The notes under the pieces are model-generated. The model ran no database searches, was not told the DNA's origin, and saw nothing but the letters and a program-made list of their open reading frames with translations. Source: Bacteroidaceae bacterium (GTDB lineage Bacteria; Bacteroidota; Bacteroidia; Bacteroidales; Bacteroidaceae). Taken from it: a DNA stretch of 64,000 bases. The first letter of the stretch is position 1, and every line of letters begins with the position of its first letter. The DNA is taken from assembly GCA_017619585.1 (NCBI GenBank), contig JAFZSA010000044.1:1-64000 (forward strand), in the 5' to 3' direction. This document shows, one piece after another, positions 54,771-63,840 of the stretch. The translations under genes and the position numbers were made by a program.

Positions 54771-54814
54771 TACGCTAATTGTGAAAACAACAACAAATAA
54801 ATAACTATAAAAAA

Positions 54815-56965
54815 ATGGCAACATTACAAAAAATCCGTAACAAGGGAAAGATCCTTATCGCCGTGGTAGGTCTGGCCCTGTTCGCCTTCATTGCCGAGGA
54901 GTTCGTCCGCTCTCTCTCATACACTCAGACAGAGAAGCACCAGAGAATCGGTAAGATTTATGGCGAAAGTGTCAACGTGCAGGAGTTCAATGCATTGGTT
55001 GACGAGTACACAGATGTTATTAAATTCACCAACGGTCTGAGTTCTCTGAATGACGACCAGTTGTCTTCCATCCGCGATCAGGTTTGGCAGACATACGTTA
55101 ACCAGCAGATTATCGAGCACGAGTGCAAGAAGCTGGGTCTGACTGTTACTGATGCCGAGATTCAGGACATCATCAACAAAGGCAAGAACCCTATGTTGGC
55201 ACAGACTCCCTTCCGCAACCAGCAGGGCGGTTTTGATGTTAACCAGTTGAAGCAGTTCCTGAGCCAGAAGGACGATGTAATGAACAACGCTGAATATGGT
55301 TCAGAGATTAAGGATCAGTACATGCAGATGTACAACTACTGGAAGTTCATCGAGAAGACTATCCGTCAGCAGACACTGGCTCAGAAATACCAGTCACTCC
55401 TTGCAGGTACTATCGTCAGCAACCCCATCTGTGCTAAGGCTAACTTTGAAGGCCGTGCCAACGAGAGCGAGATTCTTCTGGCTGCACTCCCCTACACTAG
55501 CGTCAAGGACGCAGACATCACCGTTGAGGATGCTGATCTGAAGGCTAAGTATAACGAGATGAAGGAAATCTTCCGCACCACTCAGGAGACTCGCGAGTTC
55601 AAGTACATTGACATCGCAGTTACTGCCAGCAAAGCTGACAAGGATGCTCTGCAGAAGGAAATGGAAGGTTATGCACAGGCTCTGAGCGAGAGTGCTGACC
55701 CAGCAAAGACCGTTCGCGAGGCTGCCAGCCAGGTTGCATACAGCGCAGTACCCGTTAGCAGCAAGGCTCTTCCCCACGATGTAGCTGAACTGCTGGATTC
55801 TATGGCTGCAGGCACTCAGGTAGGTCCTTTCGTTCACGAGCATGACAACACTATCAACATTGTTCGTCTGATCGAGAAGGTTAGCCGTCCTGACTCTGTT
55901 GAGGTTCGTCAGATTGCTGCTCCCGGCAAGGATATGGAAGCTGCCGAGAAGACTGCAGATTCTATCATGAATGCTTTGGCTGCCGGCGCAAACTTCGACT
56001 CTATTGCCAAGAAGTACAACCAGCCCGCTGAGAAGGTGTGGATTACAAGTGCTCAGTACGAAGGCCAGACATTGGACGAGAACAACCGCAAGTTCATCAA
56101 TACACTTACAACTGCCGCTGTAGGTTCTAACAACAAGATTGTACTGGATGGTCAGGGCGTTATCGTAGCACAGATTACAGACCGTCGCAATATCATCAAC
56201 AAGTACAACGTTGCTGTTATCAAGCGCGCTATCGACTTCAGTAAGGAAACATACGGCAAGGCTTACAACGACTTCGCCAGCTTCCTGGCAGGTAACCCCA
56301 AGGCTGAGGACATCGAGGCTAACGCTTCTAAGGCAGGTTACAATGTTCAGACCCGAACAATGGCTAACACAGAGCACACTGTAGCTGGTGTTCACAGCAC
56401 ACGCGAGACCCTGCGTTGGATCTTCAACGAGGACACCAAGATTGGTGACGTTTCTCCCCTCTACGAGTGTGGTGATAACGACCATCTGCTGGTTGTAATG
56501 CTGACAGGCATCAACGAAAAGGGTTATATGAAATGGGACGACGAGCAGGTTAAGGCTTACTTGACAAGCGAGGTTCAGAAGGACAAGAAGGCTGCCAAGT
56601 TGCAGGAGAAAATAAAGGCTGCAAAGAGCATTGCCGACGTTGCTAAGATGGAAGGTGCTGTTACTGACACTATCAAGCACGTTAACTTTGCCAACAACGC
56701 CTTTATCTCTAAGGTTGGTAACAGCGAGCCCGCTCTGAGCGGTTCTGTTAGCGCTGCCAAGAAGGGTGACTTCAAGGCTGGCATCAAGGGTAACGGCGCC
56801 GTTTACGCTTACCAGGTACTCAACCAGACCAAGTCTGACATTAAGTTCGATGTTAAGCAGGAGAAGCAGCAGGCTGCTCAGATGAGCATGCGTGCCCTCA
56901 GCGCTTTCACCAACGAGCTGTACTTGAAGGCTGACGTTCAGGACAAGCGTTACCTCTTCTATTAA
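54815..56965 (+). CDS. ppiD: Periplasmic peptidyl-prolyl isomerase/chaperone PpiD-like
   Basis: 716 residues. An N-terminal membrane helix (about 13-30, ILIAVVGLALFAFIAEEF) anchors a large periplasmic chain. The SurA/PpiD N-terminal chaperone domain follows (about 45-220, GKIYGESVNVQEFNALVDEY, QTYVNQQIIEHECKKLGLTVTDAEI). A parvulin-type PPIase domain lies near 345-450 (VRQIAAP..., AGANFDSIAKKYNQP), and a C-terminal chaperone region follows. It assists folding of exported proteins at the Sec translocon exit. Codon use is strongly biased toward high expression. It has its own promoter and terminator. The family pattern is clear, though PPIase activity itself is often weak or lost in PpiD proteins. 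Confidence 0.9.
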   Translation: MATLQKIRNKGKILIAVVGLALFAFIAEEFVRSLSYTQTEKHQRIGKIYGESVNVQEFNALVDEYTDVIKFTNGLSSLNDDQLSSIRDQVWQTYVNQQIIEHECKKLGLTVTDAEIQDIINKGKNPMLAQTPFRNQQGGFDVNQLKQFLSQKDDVMNNAEYGSEIKDQYMQMYNYWKFIEKTIRQQTLAQKYQSLLAGTIVSNPICAKANFEGRANESEILLAALPYTSVKDADITVEDADLKAKYNEMKEIFRTTQETREFKYIDIAVTASKADKDALQKEMEGYAQALSESADPAKTVREAASQVAYSAVPVSSKALPHDVAELLDSMAAGTQVGPFVHEHDNTINIVRLIEKVSRPDSVEVRQIAAPGKDMEAAEKTADSIMNALAAGANFDSIAKKYNQPAEKVWITSAQYEGQTLDENNRKFINTLTTAAVGSNNKIVLDGQGVIVAQITDRRNIINKYNVAVIKRAIDFSKETYGKAYNDFASFLAGNPKAEDIEANASKAGYNVQTRTMANTEHTVAGVHSTRETLRWIFNEDTKIGDVSPLYECGDNDHLLVVMLTGINEKGYMKWDDEQVKAYLTSEVQKDKKAAKLQEKIKAAKSIADVAKMEGAVTDTIKHVNFANNAFISKVGNSEPALSGSVSAAKKGDFKAGIKGNGAVYAYQVLNQTKSDIKFDVKQEKQQAAQMSMRALSAFTNELYLKADVQDKRYLFY

Positions 56966-56989
56966 TCAGAAACAGGAAAATGCAACAAT

Positions 56990-57026
56990 AAGAGAGGGGC
57001 AGCCAATTGGTTGCCCCTCTCTTATT
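56990..57026 (+). terminator. Terminator after ppiD
   Basis: AGAGAGGGGCA pairs with TGCCCCTCTCT around a short loop, followed by TATTTC, about 25 bp after the stop. Confidence 0.85.
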
Positions 57027-57146
57027 TCATTAAATTCTCCGTTCTCATCCTAATCATCTCCTCGATTCAGTCAACTTAACCGTAACCAGCTTCTGCGTTA
57101 CTCTAAAGATCCATCCTATACTCCAAGAGCCAGTACTTCCCAAGGA

Positions 57147-57216
57147 GTACTCCAGTACTCCGGTTAAAGTACTCCAGTACTCTGGTTGAAGTACTCGAGT
57201 ACTCTGGCAAGAGTAC
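57147..57216. repeat. Tandem 22-bp repeats with an AGTACTCNAGTACT palindrome
   Basis: Units at 57147-57168, 57169-57190 and 57191-57212 plus a partial fourth. Each has GTACTCCAGTACT (GTACTCGAGTACT in the third), a palindrome, then TCYGGTTRAA. Further AGTACT half-sites lie on both sides (57132, 57213). It fills the 346-bp gap between ppiD and ilvC, which holds no gene. Confidence 0.9.
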
Positions 57217-57319
57217 TGTAGTAGTTCGCTGATTTGGGTTGTCAGTTTCCTGTCTTACGACTGGATAGAGTTGACTGGTTATTAAATTACGACTGCTCTT
57301 TGTTGTCAGTCTTTCAACA

Positions 57320-57356
57320 AAAAAAGGAGGCAACCACTGGTTGCCTCCTTTTTCAA
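57320..57356. terminator. Terminator after ilvC
   Basis: AAAAAGGAGGCAACC pairs with GGTTGCCTCCTTTTT around a 2-4 nt loop, flanked by A and T tracts, so usable from both sides. It ends the ilv operon on the minus strand. Confidence 0.88.
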
Positions 57357-57375
57357 ACTTATAATCTTCCGAGAA

Positions 57376-58419
57376 TTAGTTGTTCTCAGGACGAAGCTTA
57401 CGAACTACCTCAGCAGTACGCCACATCTCTGAATCGTGCAGAGCAGCAAGCTCCTTCTCCAAACCTACACGGTAGTCAGGCTTAGAGTTAGCATCGATAG
57501 AGATCTGAGCCTCGTTACCGCTCTTAACGCTTGCATACAGCTTCTCAACTACAGGCTTGATAGCATCGTGGAAGGGACCCATCCAGTCAAGAGCACCACG
57601 CTGAGCTGTTGTAGAGCAGTTAGCATACATCCAGTCCATACCCTTCTGAGCAAACAGAGGCATCAGAGACTGAGTCAACTCCTCAACGGTCTCGTTGAAA
57701 GCCTCAGAGGGTGTGTGACCATTCTCACGCAGTACCTCGTACTGAGCCAAGAGCAAACCCTGGATAGCACCCATCAGTGAGCCGCGCTCACCTGTCAGGT
57801 CGCTGGTAGCCTCACGCTGGAAGGTTGTCTCGAACAGATAACCGGAACCGATACCGATACCCAGAGCCAGTGTACGATCAAGAGCCTTACCTGTAGCATC
57901 CTGATAAACAGCATATGATGAGTTCAAGCCGCGACCCTCGAGGAACATAGTACGCAATGATGTACCGGAACCCTTAGGAGCAACCATGATAACGTCGATA
58001 TCCTTCTGGGGAACACAACCTGTACGGTCATTCCAAGTGATAGCGAAGCCATGAGAGAAGTAAAGAGCGTTGCCTGGCTGCAAGCACTTCTGAAGTGTAG
58101 GCCATACACTCATTACAGCTGCATCAGAGAGCAGACACATTACGATAGTACCCTTGGTGGCAGCCTCCTCGATAGAGAACAGAGTCTCACCGGGAACCCA
58201 ACCGTCAGCAATAGCCTTCTCGAAAGTCTTACCCTGACGCTGGCCAACAATTACGTTGAAACCGTTGTCACGCAAGTTGCAAGCCTGACCAGGACCCTGA
58301 ACACCATAACCGATAACAGCGATGGTCTCATCCTTCAAAATCTCACGAGCTTTCTCCAAAGGAAACTCTTCGCGGGTCATTACCTCCTCGATAACGCCGC
58401 CAAAATTCATTTTTGCCAT
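57376..58419 (-). CDS. ilvC: Ketol-acid reductoisomerase
   Basis: Second step of valine/isoleucine synthesis: NADPH-dependent isomerisation and reduction of acetolactate. 347 residues from the ATG at 58419, a class I length; the longer frame to 58482 would run into the promoter. N-terminal Rossmann domain with GYGVQGPGQACNLRDNG and cofactor loop GQRQGKTF. The C-terminal helical domain has the metal ligands in ATSDLTGERG and ETVEELTQSLMP. Last gene of the ilv cluster, separated from the thioesterase by 90 bp holding its own promoter, so it can be expressed independently. Confidence 0.97.
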   Translation of the reverse strand: MAKMNFGGVIEEVMTREEFPLEKAREILKDETIAVIGYGVQGPGQACNLRDNGFNVIVGQRQGKTFEKAIADGWVPGETLFSIEEAATKGTIVMCLLSDAAVMSVWPTLQKCLQPGNALYFSHGFAITWNDRTGCVPQKDIDVIMVAPKGSGTSLRTMFLEGRGLNSSYAVYQDATGKALDRTLALGIGIGSGYLFETTFQREATSDLTGERGSLMGAIQGLLLAQYEVLRENGHTPSEAFNETVEELTQSLMPLFAQKGMDWMYANCSTTAQRGALDWMGPFHDAIKPVVEKLYASVKSGNEAQISIDANSKPDYRVGLEKELAALHDSEMWRTAEVVRKLRPENN

Positions 58420-58479
58420 TGTTAGATTTGTTTTATGTGGATTATAATTGATTGATTTTCTTTTATCTAATACCGTTTG

Positions 58480-58487
58480 CAAAGTTA
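58480..58487 (-). promoter_or_regulatory. ilvC promoter -7 box
   Basis: TAACTTTG on the minus strand, 60 bp before the ilvC ATG, inside the gap after the thioesterase gene. Confidence 0.65.
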
Positions 58488-58509
58488 CAAAATAATATTG
58501 AAATAAGCA

Positions 58510-59262
58510 CTATCGGAAACAAATTTTTGCTTGGCAGACCACATCGCTTTCATTTTTCTTAACCTCCACATCCGTCTCATTCTCATCAACGGGTTGGATA
58601 TAGAAGCTCAGTCGGTCACCCATATAAGATTCTGCCTTGTAAGCAATCTCAAATCTGCGGATACTATGCTTCTCGAACCTCTCGCGTGGGAACAGGTCAA
58701 GAATGTGCTCTATGTACTTGATGCTGTTGATGTGCCCGTTTATGTCCACATCGCTGTAATACGTATCTATGGTGCGTACCAGCTGCGCATCTTTGAAGCG
58801 GAATCTGCCGTGTCCGGCTATGGGACACACATTCTCCTCAGGCAAAACCACATAGTTCAGGATGTCACCGTTATAGAGATTCAGCAAGTCGCAGGGTTTT
58901 CTTGTTTCCATATCAATCATCGCCCATACGCTTCTGGCATATCCGTAAGGTGTTCCGTCTGACCTGAGAATGGCGAAGTTACGGTTAGTGAAGAGTTTCA
59001 TCACACTTTCCACCCATGTCTTCACCTGGGCATGCTCATACTGGCGAGGCATCTCCTCCATTTCTATGCTCAGACGGCTCAGCACCCAAGTATAGTGATT
59101 CTCGTTGAGTGCTCCTATGCCCCACCCTCTCTTCTGGCTATGGTTACCTGCAGCATTCAGCAGATGGTTTCCCAGTATGCCCATGAAGATGCGACCTGTG
59201 AAGTCAACATGAAAGGGCTCTACGTAGAATGGATGAGTGTCTATCTTTTCAAGCACATTCAT
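58510..59262 (-). CDS. Acyl-ACP thioesterase (FatA/FatB type)
   Basis: Releases fatty acids from acyl-carrier protein. 250 residues form two hot-dog domains: the first has GNHLLNAAGNHSQKRGWG and the second DVDINGHINSIKYIEHILD, with the conserved Asn-His of the thioesterase active site. Length and pattern match bacterial acyl-ACP thioesterases related to plant FatA/B. Its start overlaps the ilvN stop by 4 bases, so it is translated with the acetolactate synthase subunit. The link to branched-chain synthesis may reflect coordination with branched (iso/anteiso) fatty acids, which derive from the same keto acids; that is inference. Confidence 0.88.
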   Translation of the reverse strand: MNVLEKIDTHPFYVEPFHVDFTGRIFMGILGNHLLNAAGNHSQKRGWGIGALNENHYTWVLSRLSIEMEEMPRQYEHAQVKTWVESVMKLFTNRNFAILRSDGTPYGYARSVWAMIDMETRKPCDLLNLYNGDILNYVVLPEENVCPIAGHGRFRFKDAQLVRTIDTYYSDVDINGHINSIKYIEHILDLFPRERFEKHSIRRFEIAYKAESYMGDRLSFYIQPVDENETDVEVKKNESDVVCQAKICFR

Positions 59263-60074
59263 GCATTATCCCTTTCTTCCTCACGCTTTGCGATATACTG
59301 ATCCAGACGTTCTACGCATGACTTGGTGATGGCAATGCGACCAGAACGGACAAACTGAAGTACACAACCCAGATTATCCAGACACTTGAAATGCTCCAGC
59401 ACATCACTTGTCACACCCGTCTTCTCTACCGTGGTATAAGTGGGATTAACCTCTACTATTCGGGCATCGAACCTGCGCACAATACGTGATATCTCAGGAT
59501 TAGCCAATACAACAGGGGTTGAGAGTTTCAGCAACGATGTCTCCAAGATAAAGATCTCGTCCTCCAGGAAACAGTTAGCCTGCAGGACATCAATCTTCTT
59601 CTCTATCTGCTTACACAGCATCTCGGCCATTTCCTGCTTACAGAAACAGGTAATGGTGTATTTGTGCACACCAGGAGTACTGGATGAACAAACATTCAGC
59701 GACTCAATGTTCACCTGACGACGTGTAAAGACTGCCGTAATCTGGTTCAGCACACCAGCGTAGTTCTCTGAATATATAATTAATGTATAGAGGGTAAGTC
59801 CCTTGTGGTTAAGCAGAGAGCCCTCCTTACCGGCTGTTGATCTGCGTGCCACGGCATTTCTGGAGAAAGTCTCATACTGTCCGTCGCTCCTTACATCATC
59901 TGCCAGGGTAGCCTGACGCTGACGAGCCAGATTCTTCTCGTACGAGTCACGGTCAACAGAAGCCGCAGCCCTTACGGCAGCATCAAAGGATTCCGTTACA
60001 TTCTGCTCATCGCACTTTCCGCAGGTATTGCAGTCACCACACTCAACAGCACCATATTTCTTTTTTTCTTCCAT
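59259..60074 (-). CDS. ilvN: Acetolactate synthase small subunit with long Cys-rich N-terminal extension
   Basis: Regulatory subunit giving valine feedback control to IlvB. The conserved part starts near residue 88: the ACT domain (LTLYTLIIYSENYAGVLNQI, VNIESLNVCSS), then the C-terminal domain (EVALL-type ETSLLKLS, RIVEVNPTYTTVEKTG). 271 residues is far above the usual about 160-190. The extra about 87 N-terminal residues carry C12, C15, C18 and C21 as CxxCxxCxxC, followed by a charged, low-complexity stretch. The start sits 6 bp after the ilvB stop, which supports it as the true one. The Cys cluster could bind iron-sulfur or zinc; its effect is unknown. Confidence 0.9.
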   Translation of the reverse strand: MEEKKKYGAVECGDCNTCGKCDEQNVTESFDAAVRAAASVDRDSYEKNLARQRQATLADDVRSDGQYETFSRNAVARRSTAGKEGSLLNHKGLTLYTLIIYSENYAGVLNQITAVFTRRQVNIESLNVCSSSTPGVHKYTITCFCKQEMAEMLCKQIEKKIDVLQANCFLEDEIFILETSLLKLSTPVVLANPEISRIVRRFDARIVEVNPTYTTVEKTGVTSDVLEHFKCLDNLGCVLQFVRSGRIAITKSCVERLDQYIAKREEERDNA

Positions 60075-60080
60075 ACCTCT

Positions 60081-61838
60081 TTACTTTACTTCCAACAACA
60101 TTTCATCCACATTACCTCCCGGAGGTGTCATAGGCAGCACATTGTCCTCTTCCATCACAGCACATTGCAGGATGTAAGGACCATCTGTCTGCAGCATCTC
60201 CTGAATAGCGGCATCCAAATCCTTTCTGTCAACAACGGTCTTGCAGGGGATTCCATAACCAGCTGCAATCTTCTCGTAGTCGGGGTTCAGCATAGGAGTG
60301 AATGAATAGCGCTTGTTGAAGAACATATACTGCCACTGGCGCACGTTGCCAAGGTAGTTGTTGTTCAGGAGAATCATCTTCACGGGGCAGCGCTGCTCCA
60401 TGATGGTTCCAAGCTCCTGGATGGTCATCTGGAATCCGCCATCGCCACAGAACATACAAACCGTTCTGTCAGGAGCGCCAAAGGTAGCACCTATGGCTGC
60501 AGGGATACCAAAGCCCATAGTACCGCAACCACCGCTAGTAACAACCGAGCGGGGCTTGGTGAACTTGAAGTAACGGCAACCGAACATCTGGTTCTGACCA
60601 ACATCGGTCACCATGATAGCCTCGCTGTTGGCAGCATCGCTCACCTTACGTACTACCTCGCCCATCAGCAGGGGTCCTTCCGTAGGATGCAAAGCAGGTT
60701 CTATTACCTTATTATATTCTTTCTCGTCGTAGGGTTTGAAGCCGTCTATCCAGGCCTTATGTTTAGCCTTGTCCACCAACTTGGTGATAGCAGGCAGCGT
60801 CTGCTTACAATCACCCAAGACAGCCTGATTTACCTTAACATTCTTATCTATTTCACTGGGATCTATATCCAAATGGATAATCTTAGCCTGCTTGGCGTAG
60901 TTCTTCAGGTTACCCGTCACACGGTCGTCAAAGCGCATACCAACGGCAATCAGCAAGTCGCACTGATTGGTCATCACATTGGGAGCCAAGTTACCATGCA
61001 TACCCAGACGGCCCATATTCAGCGGATGGTCTGAGGGAGCAGCAGAAAGTCCGAGGAAAGTCGTTCCGAAAGGAATCTGGGCCTTCTCGCACAATGCCAG
61101 CAGTTCCTTGTTGGCACCGGCAAGTTCTACGCCCTGACCTACCAGCATAAAGGGTTTCACGCTCTCGTTAATCATCTTGGCAGCCATCTCCACAGCACCT
61201 TCAGCAGGCTGAGGACATGGGTTATAGCTACGGATGAAGTCGATGGTCTGAGGCTGATACTCTATCATTGCCGTCTGCGCATTCTTGGTAAAGTCCAGCA
61301 CTACAGGACCTGGACGACCGCTACTGGCAATAAAGAAGGCACGGGCAACGGCCCATGCTATATCCTCAGCTCTTCTGATCTGATAGTTCCACTTAGTGAT
61401 AGGCTGTGTCACACCTACCACGTCAACTTCCTGGAACGCATCCGTTCCCAGCATGGCTGCTCCTACCTGTCCGCAGATAACAACCAATGGAGTTGAGTCC
61501 ATCAGGGCATCTGCTACACCTGTTATAGTATTCATAGCGCCAGGACCGCTGGTAACAATGGCACATCCCACCTTGCCACTCACACGGGCATAGCCCTGAG
61601 CAGCGTGTACAGCAGCCTGTTCGTGACGTACCAGAATGTGATGTAACTTATCCTTATGATCATAAAGTGCATCATACGTAGGCATGATGGCACCGCCAGG
61701 ATAGCCAAAGAGCACATCTACCCCCTGATTCTCAAGGCTACGCATCATAGCCTCTGCACCAGAGATAAGAAGACCTTGGCCCCCTTTCTTTCCCCCCCCT
61801 TGGGTGGAACGATTAATATTTTCTTTTTCTAATATCAT
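60081..61838 (-). CDS. ilvB: Acetolactate synthase large subunit
   Basis: ThDP- and FAD-dependent enzyme condensing pyruvate to acetolactate (or acetohydroxybutyrate). 585 residues from the ATG at 61838; a TTG six codons upstream is less likely. Motifs: FGYPGGAIMP, RHEQAAVHAAQGYAR with the catalytic Glu, GPGAMNTITG and the ThDP motif beginning GDGGF and ending NNN (GDGGFQMTIQEL, LLNNNYLGNV). The family core begins at LLISGAEAMMRSL. The preceding about 20 residues (ENINRSTQGGGKKGGQG) are extra and are encoded by a G-rich tract resembling the dispersed repeat. Second gene of the ilv operon. Confidence 0.96.
   Translation of the reverse strand: MILEKENINRSTQGGGKKGGQGLLISGAEAMMRSLENQGVDVLFGYPGGAIMPTYDALYDHKDKLHHILVRHEQAAVHAAQGYARVSGKVGCAIVTSGPGAMNTITGVADALMDSTPLVVICGQVGAAMLGTDAFQEVDVVGVTQPITKWNYQIRRAEDIAWAVARAFFIASSGRPGPVVLDFTKNAQTAMIEYQPQTIDFIRSYNPCPQPAEGAVEMAAKMINESVKPFMLVGQGVELAGANKELLALCEKAQIPFGTTFLGLSAAPSDHPLNMGRLGMHGNLAPNVMTNQCDLLIAVGMRFDDRVTGNLKNYAKQAKIIHLDIDPSEIDKNVKVNQAVLGDCKQTLPAITKLVDKAKHKAWIDGFKPYDEKEYNKVIEPALHPTEGPLLMGEVVRKVSDAANSEAIMVTDVGQNQMFGCRYFKFTKPRSVVTSGGCGTMGFGIPAAIGATFGAPDRTVCMFCGDGGFQMTIQELGTIMEQRCPVKMILLNNNYLGNVRQWQYMFFNKRYSFTPMLNPDYEKIAAGYGIPCKTVVDRKDLDAAIQEMLQTDGPYILQCAVMEEDNVLPMTPPGGNVDEMLLEVK
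61778..61807. repeat. Possible diverged copy of the G/C-rich repeat inside ilvB
   Basis: On the minus (coding) strand CCACCCAAGGGGGGGG then AAAGAAAGGGGGCC resembles copies B and D in order and orientation and is in frame near the IlvB N terminus. Similarity is weaker than for the other copies. Confidence 0.4.
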
Positions 61839-61863
61839 TGCATTAACTATTCTCAAACTATCT

Positions 61864-61899
61864 ATCCTCCCCCAAAGGGGGAGTTAGAGGGGGCTTTTA
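61864..61899. repeat. G/C-rich hairpin repeat, copy F (overlaps the ilvD stop)
   Basis: On the minus strand the ilvD TAA runs straight into AAGCCCCCTCTAACT and a CTCCCCC/GGGGGAG hairpin, between ilvD and ilvB. Same orientation relative to the upstream gene as copies A and E. Confidence 0.9.
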
Positions 61900-63693
61900 G
61901 ATTCTTACCCCTCCCTTATCTGCACTGCTTACACTCTTTGCATAATGTTGTAAGGCTTTACTAACAACTCTTTTACGCTTCAGTGGCTGCTGTGGACGAG
62001 CGGCCAATTCTTCATCGGTTAATTTTACATTGATGGAACGAGAGGGGATGTCAATGACGATAATGTCACCATCCTTAATCTTGCCTATGTTACCACCGCT
62101 GGCAGCCTCAGGCGAGATATGACCAATGCTCAAGCCGCTGGTACCGCCAGAGAAACGACCGTCCGTAATCAGGGCACACTCCTTACCCATGTGCATACTC
62201 TTGATGTATGATGTGGGATAGAGCATCTCCTGCATACCAGGACCGCCCTTGGGACCCTCGTGTGTAATCACCACGCAGTCACCCTTCTTTACCTTACCGC
62301 CCAGGATTCCCTCGCAGGCATCCTCCTGAGAGTCGAAGCAAACAGCAGGACCCTCAAAGTGCCACAACTCAGGAGCTACACCGGCAGTCTTCACTACGCA
62401 ACCGTCCTGAGCAATATTTCCGAAGAGGACAGCCATACCGCCATCCTTAGTATAGGCATGTTCTATATCACGGATACATCCGTTTGCACGGTCGGTATCC
62501 AAGCTTTCCCAACGAGTATCCTGCGAGCCCATCTTGGTAGAGAACTTACCAGCAGGAGCACTGTGATAGATTCTATCAGCTTCCGGATCAATAGTATCAC
62601 CCGTGATAGAGTACTTCTTGATATCCTCACCGAGGGTAGCACCATTCACACGCTTGCAGGTCAAATCCAACAGATTTCCCTTAGCCAACTCGCCCAGAAT
62701 ACCCAGGATACCACCTGCGCGATTCTCCTCCTGAATAGAATACTTCTGCCAGTTGGGAGCCAACTTGCAAAGGAAAGGCACCTTGCGTGAGAGGGCATCA
62801 ATATCACTCATCTTAAAGTCTACGCCACCCTCCTGGGCAACAGCCAAGAGGTGAAGCACCGTATTGGTAGAAGCGCCCATGGCTATATCCAGCGTCATAG
62901 CATTCAGGAAAGCCTGGCGGGTAGCAATACTGCGAGGCAGAACGCTTTCGTCACCATCCTCGTAATAGGCAAAGGCATTCTTTACAATCAACTTGGCAGC
63001 ATCTCTGAAGAGCTGCACGCGGTTAACGTGCGTAGCCAGGATACTTCCGTTTCCAGGCAGCGAGAAGCCCAAAGCCTCTGTCAGCGAGTTCATAGAATTG
63101 GCGGTGAACATACCAGAGCAGGCACCACAACCAGGGCAGGCACTATGTTCCACAATCTCCAACTCCTCATCACTGACGGTGGGGTCACCACCTTTTATCA
63201 TAGCCGTAATCAGGTCGGCATTCTCGCCGTTCACCTTACCGGCCTCCATAGGTCCGCCGCTAACAAAGACGGCAGGGATATTCAGTCGCATGGCAGCCAT
63301 CAGCATACCAGGCGTAACCTTGTCACAGTTACTGATGCACACCATAGCATCTGCCTTGTGTGCATTCACCATATACTCAACAGAGTCGGCAATGATGTCG
63401 CGTGAGGGCAACGAATAAAGCATACCATCGTGACCCATAGCAATACCGTCGTCCACGGCAATAGTGTTGAATTCAGCAGCATAGCATCCCAGCTTTTCAA
63501 TCTCGGCCTTCACAATCTGCCCAATCTCATGCAGATGAGTATGTCCGGGCACAAACTGTGTAAATGAGTTCACTATGGCAATGATAGGTTTGCCAAACTG
63601 TTCGCGTTTCATACCGTTTGCCACCCATAGAGCACGGGCACCAGCCATACGGCGTCCCTCGGTACAAACAGCACTCCTCAGTTGATGTTTCAT
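61897..63693 (-). CDS. ilvD: Dihydroxy-acid dehydratase
   Basis: Third step of valine/isoleucine synthesis: dehydration of dihydroxy acids, iron-sulfur dependent. 598 residues. Cys ligands are in [11 protein letters not shown] (about residue 120) and [19 protein letters not shown] (about 188-206). Family blocks [11 protein letters not shown] and [21 protein letters not shown] lie in the C-terminal half. First gene of the ilv cluster, with a promoter about 35 bp upstream and an AAGGAG site 8 bases before the ATG. The stop is embedded in repeat copy F. No leader peptide rich in branched-chain codons was found, so classic attenuation is unlikely. Confidence 0.97.
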   Translation of the reverse strand: MKHQLRSAVCTEGRRMAGARALWVANGMKREQFGKPIIAIVNSFTQFVPGHTHLHEIGQIVKAEIEKLGCYAAEFNTIAVDDGIAMGHDGMLYSLPSRDIIADSVEYMVNAHKADAMVCISNCDKVTPGMLMAAMRLNIPAVFVSGGPMEAGKVNGENADLITAMIKGGDPTVSDEELEIVEHSACPGCGACSGMFTANSMNSLTEALGFSLPGNGSILATHVNRVQLFRDAAKLIVKNAFAYYEDGDESVLPRSIATRQAFLNAMTLDIAMGASTNTVLHLLAVAQEGGVDFKMSDIDALSRKVPFLCKLAPNWQKYSIQEENRAGGILGILGELAKGNLLDLTCKRVNGATLGEDIKKYSITGDTIDPEADRIYHSAPAGKFSTKMGSQDTRWESLDTDRANGCIRDIEHAYTKDGGMAVLFGNIAQDGCVVKTAGVAPELWHFEGPAVCFDSQEDACEGILGGKVKKGDCVVITHEGPKGGPGMQEMLYPTSYIKSMHMGKECALITDGRFSGGTSGLSIGHISPEAASGGNIGKIKDGDIIVIDIPSRSINVKLTDEELAARPQQPLKRKRVVSKALQHYAKSVSSADKGGVRI

Positions 63694-63727
63694 ATTGCTT
63701 TCTCCTTACCTTATTATTATGAGGGGG

Positions 63728-63735
63728 CAAAATTA
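63728..63735 (-). promoter_or_regulatory. ilvD promoter -7 box
   Basis: TAATTTTG on the minus strand with TTGC 19 bp upstream. The leader to the ilvD ATG is about 30 nt and contains AAGGAG. Confidence 0.65.
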
Positions 63736-63840
63736 ATCAAAATCCTGCTCATTTGCAACAATTTACAGGATATTTATGCTCATTTCGTAACAAACGAGCA
63801 TTCAATTGCATAAAAATGTCATCCCGAAACCTGCGTTCTG

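Noticed and set aside
55394..56680. 428-residue minus-strand frame opposite ppiD
   Set aside because: Codon-bias shadow; no promoter, no domain, and the sense strand is clearly PpiD.
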